Shown: positions 1 through 8,717, numbered from the stretch's first letter. The stretch: DNA of 19,786 nt from Holophagaceae bacterium (GCA_003158505.1 PMJK01000061.1:1-19786); one strand, 5' to 3'. Numbers and translations: made by a program. The notes: generated by a model from the letters alone, not told the origin.

Positions 1-75
1 CTGACCGCCCACTTCTAGAGACGGGTTCAGAAAGGTCCATCAGCAGCTGTGGCATTCCTGGGAACCCTGGCATGA

Positions 76-113
76 GGTGTCCTTCCGGCGAGCATGCTCA
101 CCGTGAGGACACC
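76..113. terminator. Large imperfect hairpin downstream of the DUF535 gene
   Basis: GGTGTCCT (76-83) pairs perfectly with AGGACACC (106-113). The loop contains a second perfect palindrome, GAGCATGCTC (90-99). The structure lies 18 bases beyond the stop of the minus-strand DUF535 gene, where a terminator would be expected. No T-tract follows on either strand, so this could be a factor-assisted terminator, an RNA-stabilising structure or a protein-binding palindrome. The stem is seen in the sequence; the role is inferred. Confidence 0.4.
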
Positions 114-130
114 GCCGATCTGCATGGTAG

Positions 131-1084
131 TCAAACCTTCATGTGTTCTCGGATCTGGCGGGACAGGTCATCCAGGAGCAGATACCGCTTGGCGTACATC
201 GAACGCTTGTTGGGCTTGATCTGATCGGAACTGCGGCGGGGAGTTGTCAGGGGCAGGCCGTGCCATCCGTCTTCCAGTAGTTCCCCGCCGACTTCCGTCC
301 ACAGGGCATCGAAATCGAAGCGGATTTTCCGGGCAGGCACCAGAGGGTTGTTCATCCGGGCCCTGAATACTTGGACGCGGTTGCCAACACCGCGCAGCTC
401 GGAGATCCCGAGGGTCCGGGCCAATTCCTGGATCAGCAGAACCAAGAGGTTCTTGGGACGTAGCCCATGCATGGCCTTCGTCGCAAGCTTGATGGTTTCC
501 TCGTCCCCGCCCTTGCGCCCCTGGAAGCCGCCGATGAGAGCGATCCACCCGCGGTCCTGAATCAGGGAGAAGGCCAGGCCCGTGACGGGGCCATCGATGC
601 CGTCTAGTTCCAGGAACAGGGAAATTTCGCCTTCCTTGCGAAATTGGGCATTGCTCCCAATCCTGATTCGGGCCTTCTGGCCACGATCGAGATCGAACTC
701 TGCCAGGGTCATGCCTCCGGGGCTCTGCATGGCCTTTTCCAGGAAGCCCCCCTGGCTGACCAGGAAGCGATAGGTGTCCTGGATGACCTTTGTCCGGCGT
801 GCCAAGTCCCAACGGACGGACATGTAGCTCGTCAGTGCGCGGAAGATGAGTCTGGGGTTGGCCTGAGAGAATCCGCGGATGGCCGGTTCGTCATGGAAGG
901 CAAACCAGTCCAGAGCTTCCTGGGGGCTGAGGGCTGCCGCGGTGGCCCACCGGAGATGACGCTTGAATAAGCTCAGGCCGTTCGAATTGAAACAGTAAAC
1001 ACGCTGACTCCATTTCCAAGCCCTGGAGGCAGCCCTCCAGTAAGGCGGAAGCAAGGGGGGATCAAAAAAGGAGATCTTTTCCAT
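131..1084 (-). CDS. DUF535 family protein (VirK/YbjX-like)
   Basis: This 317-residue protein resembles the DUF535 family, which includes E. coli YbjX and Salmonella/Shigella VirK. Visible hallmarks are the central glycine-rich IALIGGFQGRKG stretch, the middle segment ELRGVGNRVQVFRA and the C-terminal KRSMYAKRYLLLDDL block that closes the family domain. There is no signal peptide or membrane segment, so the protein is probably cytoplasmic. VirK and YbjX have been linked to virulence and to resistance to antimicrobial peptides, but no biochemical activity is firmly established. The ATG start has an AGGTG ribosome site about 9 bases upstream. The gene lies 58 bases downstream of the HD-GYP gene on the same strand, so they may be co-transcribed. 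The family call is by motif recognition only. Confidence 0.8.
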   Translation of the reverse strand: MEKISFFDPPLLPPYWRAASRAWKWSQRVYCFNSNGLSLFKRHLRWATAAALSPQEALDWFAFHDEPAIRGFSQANPRLIFRALTSYMSVRWDLARRTKVIQDTYRFLVSQGGFLEKAMQSPGGMTLAEFDLDRGQKARIRIGSNAQFRKEGEISLFLELDGIDGPVTGLAFSLIQDRGWIALIGGFQGRKGGDEETIKLATKAMHGLRPKNLLVLLIQELARTLGISELRGVGNRVQVFRARMNNPLVPARKIRFDFDALWTEVGGELLEDGWHGLPLTTPRRSSDQIKPNKRSMYAKRYLLLDDLSRQIREHMKV

Positions 1085-1142
1085 TGTGGTTTACACCTAA
1101 TCTGAGTGAGAAACCGTTCTCCGCCGTGATGGAAGAAAACAA

Positions 1143-2480
1143 CTAGCACGAGAACTCGTTGGAGCATTTCGGCACGGCACGAGGGATGCCGGCCAAGGAT
1201 TTCCAAATCACCGGTTTGTCCGTGTGCAGGAAAGAGTGGTGCTGGTCGACCCAGGCCTTCAGCCGGGCCTGGAGTTCGAACTCCACAGCCCCACCGATGT
1301 CCCGATAGGCCTTCGCCGCGATCCTGAGGAAGTGGGCCAGCAGATCCGGGTCGAAGTGGCTTCCAGCCTCCCGCTCCAAGGTCGCCAGCACCTCCGGCAA
1401 GGGGATCGGCGGCTTGTAGGGACGCTCGCTGGTGAGGGCATCGAACACGTCCACGATGGCGAAGATCCTGGCCTCCAGGGGGATATCCCTTCCCTCTAGC
1501 CTTCTCGGATAGCCTCCCCCATCGAACCGCTCGTGATGGCATCCGATGACGTTCCGTGCCAGATGAAGCCACTTGGAGGATTCGATGATGGCCACTCCGC
1601 GCTCCACATGGCTGCACATCAATACGCGCTCCTCAGCCGTCAAGGGGCCGGGCTTGAGGAGGATCGCGTCATGGATCCCGATCTTGCCAACATCATGGAG
1701 AAAGGCGCCCAGGATCAATGCCCGCATGTCCAGCGCCGGGTCCTTCACTTCCAAACCGAGGCGGATGGCGTAAAGGGTGACCCGGAAATTATGGCTCCCG
1801 GTGCCAGAATCCCGCTGAGCTATGGCCGAGCCCAGAACGGATGCGAGTTCAAGATTGGCACTGGCGAGATCTTCGGAGAACCTCATGCCTCGGCGGTGGA
1901 GCGAAAGGAGCAGGGGGTATAGAACCGCGCCGGAAGCAAGGGTGGAAAGCAAAGCCGCGAGGCTGAGGCGCTGGATGTAACCCTTCAGAAGCGCCACCGC
2001 TTTCGGGTCGAGCAGGTACACGGCGTCAAGCATGCCGGTCAGCCTTCCATTGGAATCGGTCAGGGGTTGTTGAACCTGGACCATGGGGCGCCCATCCAGG
2101 ACGAGCCGGTATATGCCCATCCCGCGGTTCCGCTGGAACGGCCTCAGCTTGGCCCCTAGCTCCCTGGCGTGGGGGACCATGGCGGGGGCACAGGATTCCA
2201 AGGTGAGTTCACCCTGGAGGCCGTACACACGAAGCAGAAGGCAGTTCTCCTTGAGAATCCCGCGGGCGAGATTCTGCCAGTGGTCCAATGCCTCGGGAGG
2301 CGGGGGTTCGGAGCCCTTGCTCCGGGCAATGAGGCTTGCAGCCTCCTGTCGGGCTAAGGATTCCGCCATGCGGTCCATCTTCAACATCTCAAGAAGAAGG
2401 CCCACAAGCCCAGCAAGTACCGATATCAGGATGCAGGCGAAGGCAATCCTGCGGATAAAGCTGCGGTGAAAGGTATTCAT
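1143..2480 (-). CDS. Membrane-anchored HD-GYP domain phosphodiesterase
   Basis: This 445-residue protein has a transmembrane helix at about residues 12-34, a periplasmic sensor-like region at about 35-170 that resembles no named fold I recognise, a second helix at about 171-193, and a cytoplasmic HD-GYP domain at about 225-390. The metal ligands and signature are present: HD at 262-263 in LHDVGKIGIHD, H291, HH at 315-316 followed by the GYP triplet at 323-325, and D344/D347 in VDVFDALTSERPYK. HD-GYP enzymes hydrolyse the second messenger cyclic-di-GMP, and some act on cGAMP. The complete motif set predicts an active enzyme controlled by a periplasmic signal. The ATG start has AAGGA upstream at good spacing. 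The gene may form a unit with the DUF535 gene 58 bases downstream. Confidence 0.9.
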   Translation of the reverse strand: MNTFHRSFIRRIAFACILISVLAGLVGLLLEMLKMDRMAESLARQEAASLIARSKGSEPPPPEALDHWQNLARGILKENCLLLRVYGLQGELTLESCAPAMVPHARELGAKLRPFQRNRGMGIYRLVLDGRPMVQVQQPLTDSNGRLTGMLDAVYLLDPKAVALLKGYIQRLSLAALLSTLASGAVLYPLLLSLHRRGMRFSEDLASANLELASVLGSAIAQRDSGTGSHNFRVTLYAIRLGLEVKDPALDMRALILGAFLHDVGKIGIHDAILLKPGPLTAEERVLMCSHVERGVAIIESSKWLHLARNVIGCHHERFDGGGYPRRLEGRDIPLEARIFAIVDVFDALTSERPYKPPIPLPEVLATLEREAGSHFDPDLLAHFLRIAAKAYRDIGGAVEFELQARLKAWVDQHHSFLHTDKPVIWKSLAGIPRAVPKCSNEFSC

Positions 2481-2798
2481 GGTTCCTTGGATGGGAGGCT
2501 GTTCAGGGTTCAGTGGAATAGGGGGGTAGGGATCGCTTCCAAGCCCTAACCCCCGAAGGCTGAATGCGGTGGTGAGGCCGGTGAGGACCTCCTAGCCGAC
2601 TACTTCCAAAATGAGTCCCTGGATCTCACGCATGCCTGCGACATCCTAGATTTCCCCTGGAAGGATCGGTGGACCTCTGGACCCGTTTCATCAGTAGCGG
2701 CAGGGCAGGAGACGATTGTGGGATCGTCTCCTGCTTGGCTTGATCACGTATTTGGAACGGGGTGAGGTGTCGGTCTACGTTCCACAGAGCAATCAGGT
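2481..2798. other. Intergenic stretch with a possible coding relic
   Basis: No supportable gene lies here. On the plus strand a frame stays open from 2550 to 2765, and its middle (about 2592-2670) reads like protein (for example DYFQNESLDLTHACDIL). It begins directly after a TAA and has no usable start codon, so at most it is a remnant of a gene I cannot identify. A strong 12-bp stem hairpin at 2705-2734 occupies the right side. The HD-GYP ribosome site lies at the left edge. Confidence 0.4.
2705..2734. terminator. Strong 12-bp hairpin downstream of the outer-membrane protein gene
   Basis: GCAGGAGACGAT (2705-2716) and ATCGTCTCCTGC (2723-2734) form a perfect 12-bp stem around the six-base loop TGTGGG. 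The structure lies 64 bases past the stop of the minus-strand barrel gene and would end its transcript. There is no clear T-tract on either side, so intrinsic termination is likely but not certain. Confidence 0.6.
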
Positions 2799-3386
2799 TC
2801 AGAACCGGAAGATGAAGCTCGCAGTGATTGCGGGTGCGTTTATGGTGGGCTCGCCTTTGTAACCCCGAGGCGCAAAATCAGCCATATCTGGCTTGTAGGG
2901 GCTCCAGGTGTAGCGCAGTTCGGCGCCCATGTGCTTGGTGAACATCCAGCCTCCCTCCACGGCGCCGTAGGCGGAATTGGGCGTGTCGCTGGAAGAGTAG
3001 CCAAGGCCGGTGAGCTCGAACTTTGCGGAGCCGAAACCGAGGCCGGCCCCGACGTAGGGTCCCTCGTTCACCTTCCCACTGAGGAAGTAGTTGTAGTCGG
3101 CGCCGAACTGGTACGTCTGGACCTTGCGATCTACCCCGGACTCCGACTTCTTGAAATAGGTGTAGTCGAACCGGGGCACGATGGCATGGCCGCCCTGGAA
3201 GCCGATGACCAAGTGAGCGCCGATGCCCGCACCGGGCTTGCCGTCCTGCCAATCCTTACTGGACAAGGGACCCGCCGGAATGGCCGCAGAAACCTGCCCG
3301 CCGAAGCTGTACTCCTGAGCAGAGAGAGAGGTGCCGCTGAGCACGAGCGCGGACAGGCCAAGGGCCAGGTGGTGGACTATACGCAT
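2799..3386 (-). CDS. Small outer-membrane beta-barrel protein
   Basis: This 195-residue protein starts with a typical Sec signal peptide (MRIVHHLALGLSALVLSGTSLSAQ, cleavage after about residue 24). Alternating hydrophobic/polar beta-strands separated by glycine-rich turns follow, and the protein ends in SFIFRF, a terminal aromatic signal for the BAM complex. Length and pattern fit the 8-stranded OmpA/OmpW-like single-domain barrels (outer-membrane protein beta-barrel family). Tyr-rich strands such as FDYTYFK and GADYNYFL support this. The ATG is preceded by AAGGAG. The upstream region carries two perfect inverted repeats, and a strong hairpin lies downstream, so the gene looks monocistronic. 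The substrate or role cannot be deduced. Confidence 0.8.
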   Translation of the reverse strand: MRIVHHLALGLSALVLSGTSLSAQEYSFGGQVSAAIPAGPLSSKDWQDGKPGAGIGAHLVIGFQGGHAIVPRFDYTYFKKSESGVDRKVQTYQFGADYNYFLSGKVNEGPYVGAGLGFGSAKFELTGLGYSSSDTPNSAYGAVEGGWMFTKHMGAELRYTWSPYKPDMADFAPRGYKGEPTINAPAITASFIFRF

Positions 3387-3407
3387 GATTCACTCCTTGG
3401 TGAGTAG

Positions 3408-3426
3408 CCATCCCCGATTGGGATGG
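3408..3426. repeat. Inverted repeat in the leader of the barrel gene
   Basis: CCATCCC and GGGATGG form a perfect 7-bp stem around the five-base loop CGATT. The repeat lies 22 bases upstream of the ATG of the outer-membrane protein gene, just before its ribosome site. It could be an mRNA hairpin that affects translation or an operator half. The palindrome is seen; the function is inferred. Confidence 0.4.
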
Positions 3427-3434
3427 AGGGTAAA

Positions 3435-3454
3435 TTCCGATCAATGGATCGGAA
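3435..3454. promoter_or_regulatory. Perfect 8-bp-arm palindrome, candidate operator
   Basis: TTCCGATC (3435-3442) and GATCGGAA (3447-3454) are perfect inverted arms around AATG. The palindrome lies between the TetR gene and the barrel gene, about 50-70 bases upstream of the barrel start, a plausible place for an operator. Dimeric repressors such as the neighbouring TetR-family protein bind palindromes of this size. No direct evidence links the two. Confidence 0.4.
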
Positions 3455-3555
3455 GAGGAAACGAAGACTTTCCGTTAGGCCATGACAGAGATCGACTGTT
3501 TAGTCCGCGAACCGTCTTGAGACCACGCATGATTCGTGGACCCTGGCACCTTTAT

Positions 3556-4290
3556 TCATGTCGATTCGGACTCGAGGAACTGGTCCGGAATTCCCAGTCC
3601 ATTCAGGTTGAACTTAATGAAGTGGGCCACGAGGCGGGGCAAGTCGTCCTCGTGACAGGGCGGCTCGTTCAAAATTCGGGCAAGGACGTCCTGGTGGAAA
3701 AGGAAGAAGAGCAACTGCGCGTGAATGCTCATCCCCATCCGCACCATCCCATCATGGTCCAGGTCGGATCTGAGCACGCGAAGGCAACGGTTCAGATAAT
3801 CGATGTGCGGCTGGATCGCTTCCAACAAACTGCCCATGGATTCTTCAGGGGGGTTGATCATGGACTTCGCGATGAGCACCAGGACCGCTCGTTCCAGCCC
3901 AGGGTCCTGCTCTCCTGGAAGGCTGGAATGGTTGCGGAGACTCATCCGGATGAACTCGCGAATGTAGGCTCGAAGTGCCGCGACCGCTTGTCGAAGCACC
4001 GTGGATTTGACCGCAAATGGGCCAACAGCCAATGGAGGCACAGGCAGGGTCTTGGTGGTCTGTTTCGCCATGCGGGCCGCAAGGTGGAGCGATGCGGCAT
4101 GCAGGCCAGCCTTTCCTCCGAAGTGGAAGGAGATTAGGCTGCTGTTGACTCCCGCTGTATCGGCGATCTCCCGGATTCCGGCCCCCTCGAAACCCTTCTC
4201 GGCGAAGATTCGGATGGCAGCCTTCAGAAGCAGAAGTCTCGAATGGGTGATCGGCAAGGTCATTTCCTGGTCATCTCTAAAGACAGTCAT
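3556..4290 (-). CDS. TetR-family transcriptional repressor (CecR/YbiH-like)
   Basis: The 244-residue product carries an N-terminal TetR helix-turn-helix at about residues 17-65. Key stretches are LLLLKAAIRIFAEKGFEGAG, IREIADTAGVNSSLISFHFGGKAGL. The C-terminal ligand domain resembles the CecR/YbiH type, with an AKSMINPPEESMGSLLEAI block like the REM-xPT segment of that family. The open frame continues upstream to 4638, but the start is set at ATG 4290: a GGAGGAGG ribosome site lies about 9 bases upstream, the ATG overlaps the stop of the pump gene (ATGA), and upstream codons are an out-of-frame reading of the pump gene. It is the last gene of the STAS-adaptor-pump operon and translationally coupled to it, which suggests a feedback repressor that senses pump substrates or envelope metabolites. 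Confidence 0.9.
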   Translation of the reverse strand: MTVFRDDQEMTLPITHSRLLLLKAAIRIFAEKGFEGAGIREIADTAGVNSSLISFHFGGKAGLHAASLHLAARMAKQTTKTLPVPPLAVGPFAVKSTVLRQAVAALRAYIREFIRMSLRNHSSLPGEQDPGLERAVLVLIAKSMINPPEESMGSLLEAIQPHIDYLNRCLRVLRSDLDHDGMVRMGMSIHAQLLFFLFHQDVLARILNEPPCHEDDLPRLVAHFIKFNLNGLGIPDQFLESEST

Positions 4291-7200
4291 TGGTTTAATC
4301 CTCCTCCGAGGAGTCGATCCAGCTCGGCACGGGTGAGATCCAGCCCCAGGCGGGCAGCAAGAAGATCGGACTCCGAAGCCTTGGCATCTGCATCCGCTTC
4401 CGTCTTCTTTGCGGCTGGGATGAGTCCGGACCGATACTGATTTCCTGCCAGGCGCGCATGTTCGGCATTCATGGCCTGTGCCTCCTCCGCAGCCTCCACC
4501 TGGAGTTGGGCCGTATCCAACTTGCGGAGCAGCTTGTCGAGATCGATCTCTGCGCGGTTGCGAAGCCTGTCGTAGTTGTTCGAGGCCTGGCTCACCAGGG
4601 CGGCCCGCTGGTTGACCACACCGGATCGCTTGCCCCAATCGAAGATGTTCCAGCTCAAGGAAAGGCCATAAGAGGTGGAGTTGGCCTGGACGAAAGGAAG
4701 GCCATCCTGGTGGGTCTGCCGAACGAAGGCGCCCACTTCAGGAATGTATTCGGACTTGCCGGCTTTGAGGGCGCTGCGGCTCTTTTCGAGCGTCGCCTGG
4801 GCAACCGCCAGATCGGGATTGGCCTGCCGGACTTGGTCCAGCATCGCCTCGCGCGTCGGAAGCGGCCGTGCATCAGGAGAGACCGGGGCCAGGTCCAGGG
4901 GCGTCTGGAGGGGTTCACCCATCAGGTCGTTGAGTTCCGAGGTGAGATCGGCGGCGGTGGCCTGGGCGGAAAGCAGCTTGTGGCGGTTCTGGAGGAGCTT
5001 GGCCCGGCTCCCGGTCTGGACCACTTTCAGCACATTTCCCGCCTTGACGGCATCCCTTGCATCCAGGTCCTGCTGTTCGGCTGCGGCCACGCCGGTCTGG
5101 GCAGCCGTGATCTGGGCCTGGGCGATCAGCAGACCGAAGTAAGCCTGGCGAGTCAGATAGGCGATCTCAGTTTCCATCTTGCGGAGTTCGGCCTGGGCAA
5201 CCCGTTCCTCGGCGGAGGCGACCTCGTTCCCATGGTGGATCTTGAACAGTTGGGTGAGGGGCTGGCTCAAGGTGAGGTTCTGAACGAAAAGGTGCGTCCT
5301 ACCCTGGCCCAGGTTGGCGTCCTGGGTCGGGAAGGGCCCCAGACCTGGCACGTTTCCCAGGGAGCCTGCCGGGATGGTCATGAAAGGCTGATCGCTGCGC
5401 TTCAACCAGGTGGCATCGGTCGAGAGCTGGGGGAGATAGTCGGCTCGCGCCGTTTGTTTTTTCCCGGAGGCTTCTTCGACCTTGGCCCGGGCGATGCGGA
5501 CTCCCGCGCTGTGGTCGAGGGCACTGGTCACGGCACTCTCGAGGGTGAGGCGCTTGGGTTCCGGCGTCCCCGCACTGAGCGGGGAGGCCAGGACCAGGGC
5601 AAGGATGAACAGCGGGATGATCGAAGACATGCTGCTTCCAGCGGTTGACTGTTGCTTTGAGCGGAACACCAGCACATAGATGACGGGGACCACCAGGAGT
5701 GTGAAGAACATCGAGAAGATGAGGCCCACCGCCAGCACGCTGGCCAGGGGACTCCAGAGCTTCGAGCCCGACAGGATCATGGGGGTGACGCCCACGGCGG
5801 CAGCCATGGTGGTGAGGAAGATGGGACGGAGCCTGCGCTCGCCCGCCAGGGTGGCGGCCTCGACGAGAGGAACTCCCTCGAGCAGCTTCTCCTTGATGTA
5901 GTCGATGAGGATGATGGCATTCCGGACCACGATGCCGCAGAGGCTGATCATGCCCATGAAGGCCGTGAAGCCGAAGGAATTGCGGGTGATGAGGAGGCCC
6001 ACGACCACGCCAAACAGCGAGAGGGGGATGGAAGCCATGACGACCAGGGGTTCGACCAGGTTCCGGAACTGGAGCATGAGGATGAGGAAGATGGCCAGGA
6101 GGCTGATGGAGAGCGCCATCACCATTTCGGGTTGCGTCTCTTCCTGGTTGGCGAATTCCCCGCCTAGTTCGAGATGGTAGCCCGGGGGCAGCTCAAGCGC
6201 TTTCACCTTTGGCAGCGTGCCCTTGAGGATATCGGCGGCATAGGTCCCCGGGGCAGCGAGACACCGGACAGTTAAGGTGCGCACGCCGTTCCTGCGGATG
6301 AGGCGACTGGTCTGCCATGCGGGAGCGAGATCCGCGACGGCCCGCAGGGGCAACCTTCCGTTGGTGATGGAAGACCCTACGTAGGTGTCTCGCACATCAT
6401 CGAAGGAAGCGCGGTGGGCAGGGTCGACCCTGAGGACGATGTCCACAGCCCGGTCGCCCTCCCAGAATGTGCTGACAGGTGCGCCGTCGAAGGCGCCATA
6501 GAGAAGGTTCGACACGCCCATATGGGTGATGCCGAGGCGATTGGCCAGTTCCGTGTTGAGGTTGACGTTCACCAAAGGGGAATCATTGCGGTAGTCGGTG
6601 TGGATGAATTGGGCCCTTGGGTCCGTGCGGAGGATGTCCCCGATCTGCTCGCCGAGGGCCTTCAGCTTCGTCTCGTCATCTCCAGAGATCCGAAACTCGA
6701 TGGGTGCTTCCATCACGGCTCCCTGCTGGAGCTCCTGCACCAACACCATGCCCTCGGGCGCCAGATGTGCCAGGCGTGTCCGGAGGTCCGCCACCAGTGC
6801 CGTGGAACCCTTCACCGTTTGAGTGTTCACGATGAACTGGCCGTAGGCAGGGTCGGGCTGTTGCGGATTCACGTTGTAGTAGAATCGGGGAGAACTCTGT
6901 CCCACGAAGCCAGCGATATGGGCCACTTCCTTGTCATGGAGCAGCTCGGCCTCGATGCGCTTCATGACGACATCCGTGGCCTCGATGCGGGTCCCCTGGG
7001 GCATCCAGAGGTCGATGACGAACTGGTTGCGCTCCGCGTTGGGGAAGAACTGCTGGGGGACGAACCGGAACAGGAAGGCGCCCAGGACGATCCCCGCCAC
7101 GCCCAGCCCGACCGCCACCATGGGACGGGCCATGAAGTAGGTGATGGCCTTCTTGTAGCCCGCCTGGAGTAGGTCCAGAGCGTTGAACTTCTTGGCGCCG

Positions 7201-8717
7201 TCGACGGGTTCCGCCGAATGGTCGTGCAGTCCTTTCAAGATGAACGTGCGGCAGAGCAGCGGCGTCAGGAAAACGGCGACCAGGAACGAGACGGAGAGGG
7301 CCACCGCCACAGTAATCGGGAGGGCCAGGATGAACTCGCCCGAACTGCCGGAGATGATGGTCAGGGGTAGGAAGGAGGCAATGATCGTGAGGGTCGCGAC
7401 CAGAACCGGCACGAGCACATCCGAAGCGGATCGCCAGGCGGCCTCAAGACGCGGCACTTTGTGGTCCAGCAGCTCCACGTAATTGTCGGCGATGACGATG
7501 GCGTCATCCACGACGATGCCCAGAACCAGGATCAGGGCCGCGATTGAAACCTGATGGAGCTGAATGCCGATGGCGTTCATGACGCCGACGGTGGTCAGCA
7601 TTGTAGTGGGAATGGCCAGGGCTGCGATGACGGCGACGCGCATGGGCAGGAGCAGGATGGTCACCAGGATGACGCATCCGATGGCGATGAGGAATTCGTG
7701 GCCCAGACCTGCGATACGTTCCTCCACGACCTTCGGCTGGTTCGCGATGTAATCCAGGTGGAGGTCAGGCGGGAGCAGGGGTTTGACGCGGTGGTTGAGC
7801 ACCTCGGTAACCTTCTCGCCCATCTCGACGATGTTGTGCCCCTTTTGCATCTCCACGGAGATCATGAGAGCGGGCTTGCCGTCGTAACGAACCATGAAGT
7901 CGGGATCCTGGTAGCGCCGCTCCACGTTGGCAAAATCGCCGATGTAGATCGGCTGCCCGGTCGGAGACATGCCGACCATCACCTTCTTGATCTGCTCTTC
8001 CGTGTTGAAGGCTCCGGTCGTGTGGAGGGGGATCTGGCCGTTGTCCGTGCGGGCGCTCCCGGTGGCCTGGACCTCATTCCTCTGGTTGAGCGCCCCCGCG
8101 ACCTGCCGAGGGTCGGTGAAATACTGGCTCATGCGCTCCAGGTTGCTGGTCACCCAGACCTGCTCGTTCTGCCGGCCGTAGACCGCGACCTTCCCGACCT
8201 CGGGCACGGTGCGCAGGGCGTCCTGGATCTGGTCCACGTAGTCGCGCAGCTCCCGGTATCCGTAGCGCTCGCCGCTCACCGCGATCAGCATGGCCACGGT
8301 GTCCCCGAAATCCGAGTCCACCACCGGCCCCATCACCTCGCTGGGCAACTCCGTGGCCTTCACCAGGTTCATCTCGTGGCGGAGCTTCGCCCAGAATATG
8401 TCAGGGTTCTTGACGTTCTTCTCCAGCTCCACGTTGATGATCGCGATGCCGGGGCGGTTGGTCGAATAGGTCTTCTCCTTGCGCACCTCCTGGAACTTGA
8501 AGATGTGGGCTTCCAGGGTCTTGGTGACCTGCTTTTCCACCTGTTCCGAGGTGGCACCGGGATACATGGCCGCGACGATGCCGGTCCGGATGGTGATCGT
8601 GGGGTCCTCAGTGCGCGGCATGCCCATCAGCGCATGGAGCCCCACCGCCACGGTCATGATGAATAGAATGGCCGTGATGGTCGGATAGCGCAGGAAGGCT
8701 TTGATGGCTTTATTCAT
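4287..8717 (-). CDS. RND efflux pump fused to a TolC-like outer-membrane factor
   Basis: One uninterrupted frame of 1476 residues contains two proteins that are normally separate. Residues 1 to about 1029 are an AcrB-type RND permease: N-terminal helix, first porter loop, 12-helix topology, proton-relay aspartates D404/D405 in LGIVVDDAIVIADN, and R932 where AcrB has K940 (GIVVRNAIILID), a substitution I associate with some RND branches. Residues from about 1030 are a full-length TolC/OMF module of 447 residues. It starts MSSIIPLFILALVLASPLSAG, a complete signal peptide, followed by paired coiled-coil helical repeats. No stop codon separates them; the linker is only about SKQQSTAGSS. Either this is a true fusion, or internal initiation at ATG 5630 (weak GGAAG site 4 bases upstream) yields a separate outer-membrane channel. 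It starts 2 bases after the adaptor stop and has a strong G-rich ribosome site. Confidence 0.93.
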   Translation of the reverse strand: MNKAIKAFLRYPTITAILFIMTVAVGLHALMGMPRTEDPTITIRTGIVAAMYPGATSEQVEKQVTKTLEAHIFKFQEVRKEKTYSTNRPGIAIINVELEKNVKNPDIFWAKLRHEMNLVKATELPSEVMGPVVDSDFGDTVAMLIAVSGERYGYRELRDYVDQIQDALRTVPEVGKVAVYGRQNEQVWVTSNLERMSQYFTDPRQVAGALNQRNEVQATGSARTDNGQIPLHTTGAFNTEEQIKKVMVGMSPTGQPIYIGDFANVERRYQDPDFMVRYDGKPALMISVEMQKGHNIVEMGEKVTEVLNHRVKPLLPPDLHLDYIANQPKVVEERIAGLGHEFLIAIGCVILVTILLLPMRVAVIAALAIPTTMLTTVGVMNAIGIQLHQVSIAALILVLGIVVDDAIVIADNYVELLDHKVPRLEAAWRSASDVLVPVLVATLTIIASFLPLTIISGSSGEFILALPITVAVALSVSFLVAVFLTPLLCRTFILKGLHDHSAEPVDGAKKFNALDLLQAGYKKAITYFMARPMVAVGLGVAGIVLGAFLFRFVPQQFFPNAERNQFVIDLWMPQGTRIEATDVVMKRIEAELLHDKEVAHIAGFVGQSSPRFYYNVNPQQPDPAYGQFIVNTQTVKGSTALVADLRTRLAHLAPEGMVLVQELQQGAVMEAPIEFRISGDDETKLKALGEQIGDILRTDPRAQFIHTDYRNDSPLVNVNLNTELANRLGITHMGVSNLLYGAFDGAPVSTFWEGDRAVDIVLRVDPAHRASFDDVRDTYVGSSITNGRLPLRAVADLAPAWQTSRLIRRNGVRTLTVRCLAAPGTYAADILKGTLPKVKALELPPGYHLELGGEFANQEETQPEMVMALSISLLAIFLILMLQFRNLVEPLVVMASIPLSLFGVVVGLLITRNSFGFTAFMGMISLCGIVVRNAIILIDYIKEKLLEGVPLVEAATLAGERRLRPIFLTTMAAAVGVTPMILSGSKLWSPLASVLAVGLIFSMFFTLLVVPVIYVLVFRSKQQSTAGSSMSSIIPLFILALVLASPLSAGTPEPKRLTLESAVTSALDHSAGVRIARAKVEEASGKKQTARADYLPQLSTDATWLKRSDQPFMTIPAGSLGNVPGLGPFPTQDANLGQGRTHLFVQNLTLSQPLTQLFKIHHGNEVASAEERVAQAELRKMETEIAYLTRQAYFGLLIAQAQITAAQTGVAAAEQQDLDARDAVKAGNVLKVVQTGSRAKLLQNRHKLLSAQATAADLTSELNDLMGEPLQTPLDLAPVSPDARPLPTREAMLDQVRQANPDLAVAQATLEKSRSALKAGKSEYIPEVGAFVRQTHQDGLPFVQANSTSYGLSLSWNIFDWGKRSGVVNQRAALVSQASNNYDRLRNRAEIDLDKLLRKLDTAQLQVEAAEEAQAMNAEHARLAGNQYRSGLIPAAKKTEADADAKASESDLLAARLGLDLTRAELDRLLGGGLNQ

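Noticed and set aside
4291..4638. N-terminal extension of the TetR-family protein
   Set aside because: The extension is an out-of-frame reading of the pump-channel gene, and the strong ribosome site plus ATGA overlap place the start at 4290.
4458..5648. A 396-codon plus-strand frame opposite the TolC-like module
   Set aside because: It is antisense to a strongly supported coding region, has no recognisable domain or ribosome site, and its composition mirrors the opposite strand.
7554..8666. A 370-codon plus-strand frame opposite the RND module
   Set aside because: The His/Asp-rich translation is typical of a mirror frame of a membrane-pump gene; no motif is present.
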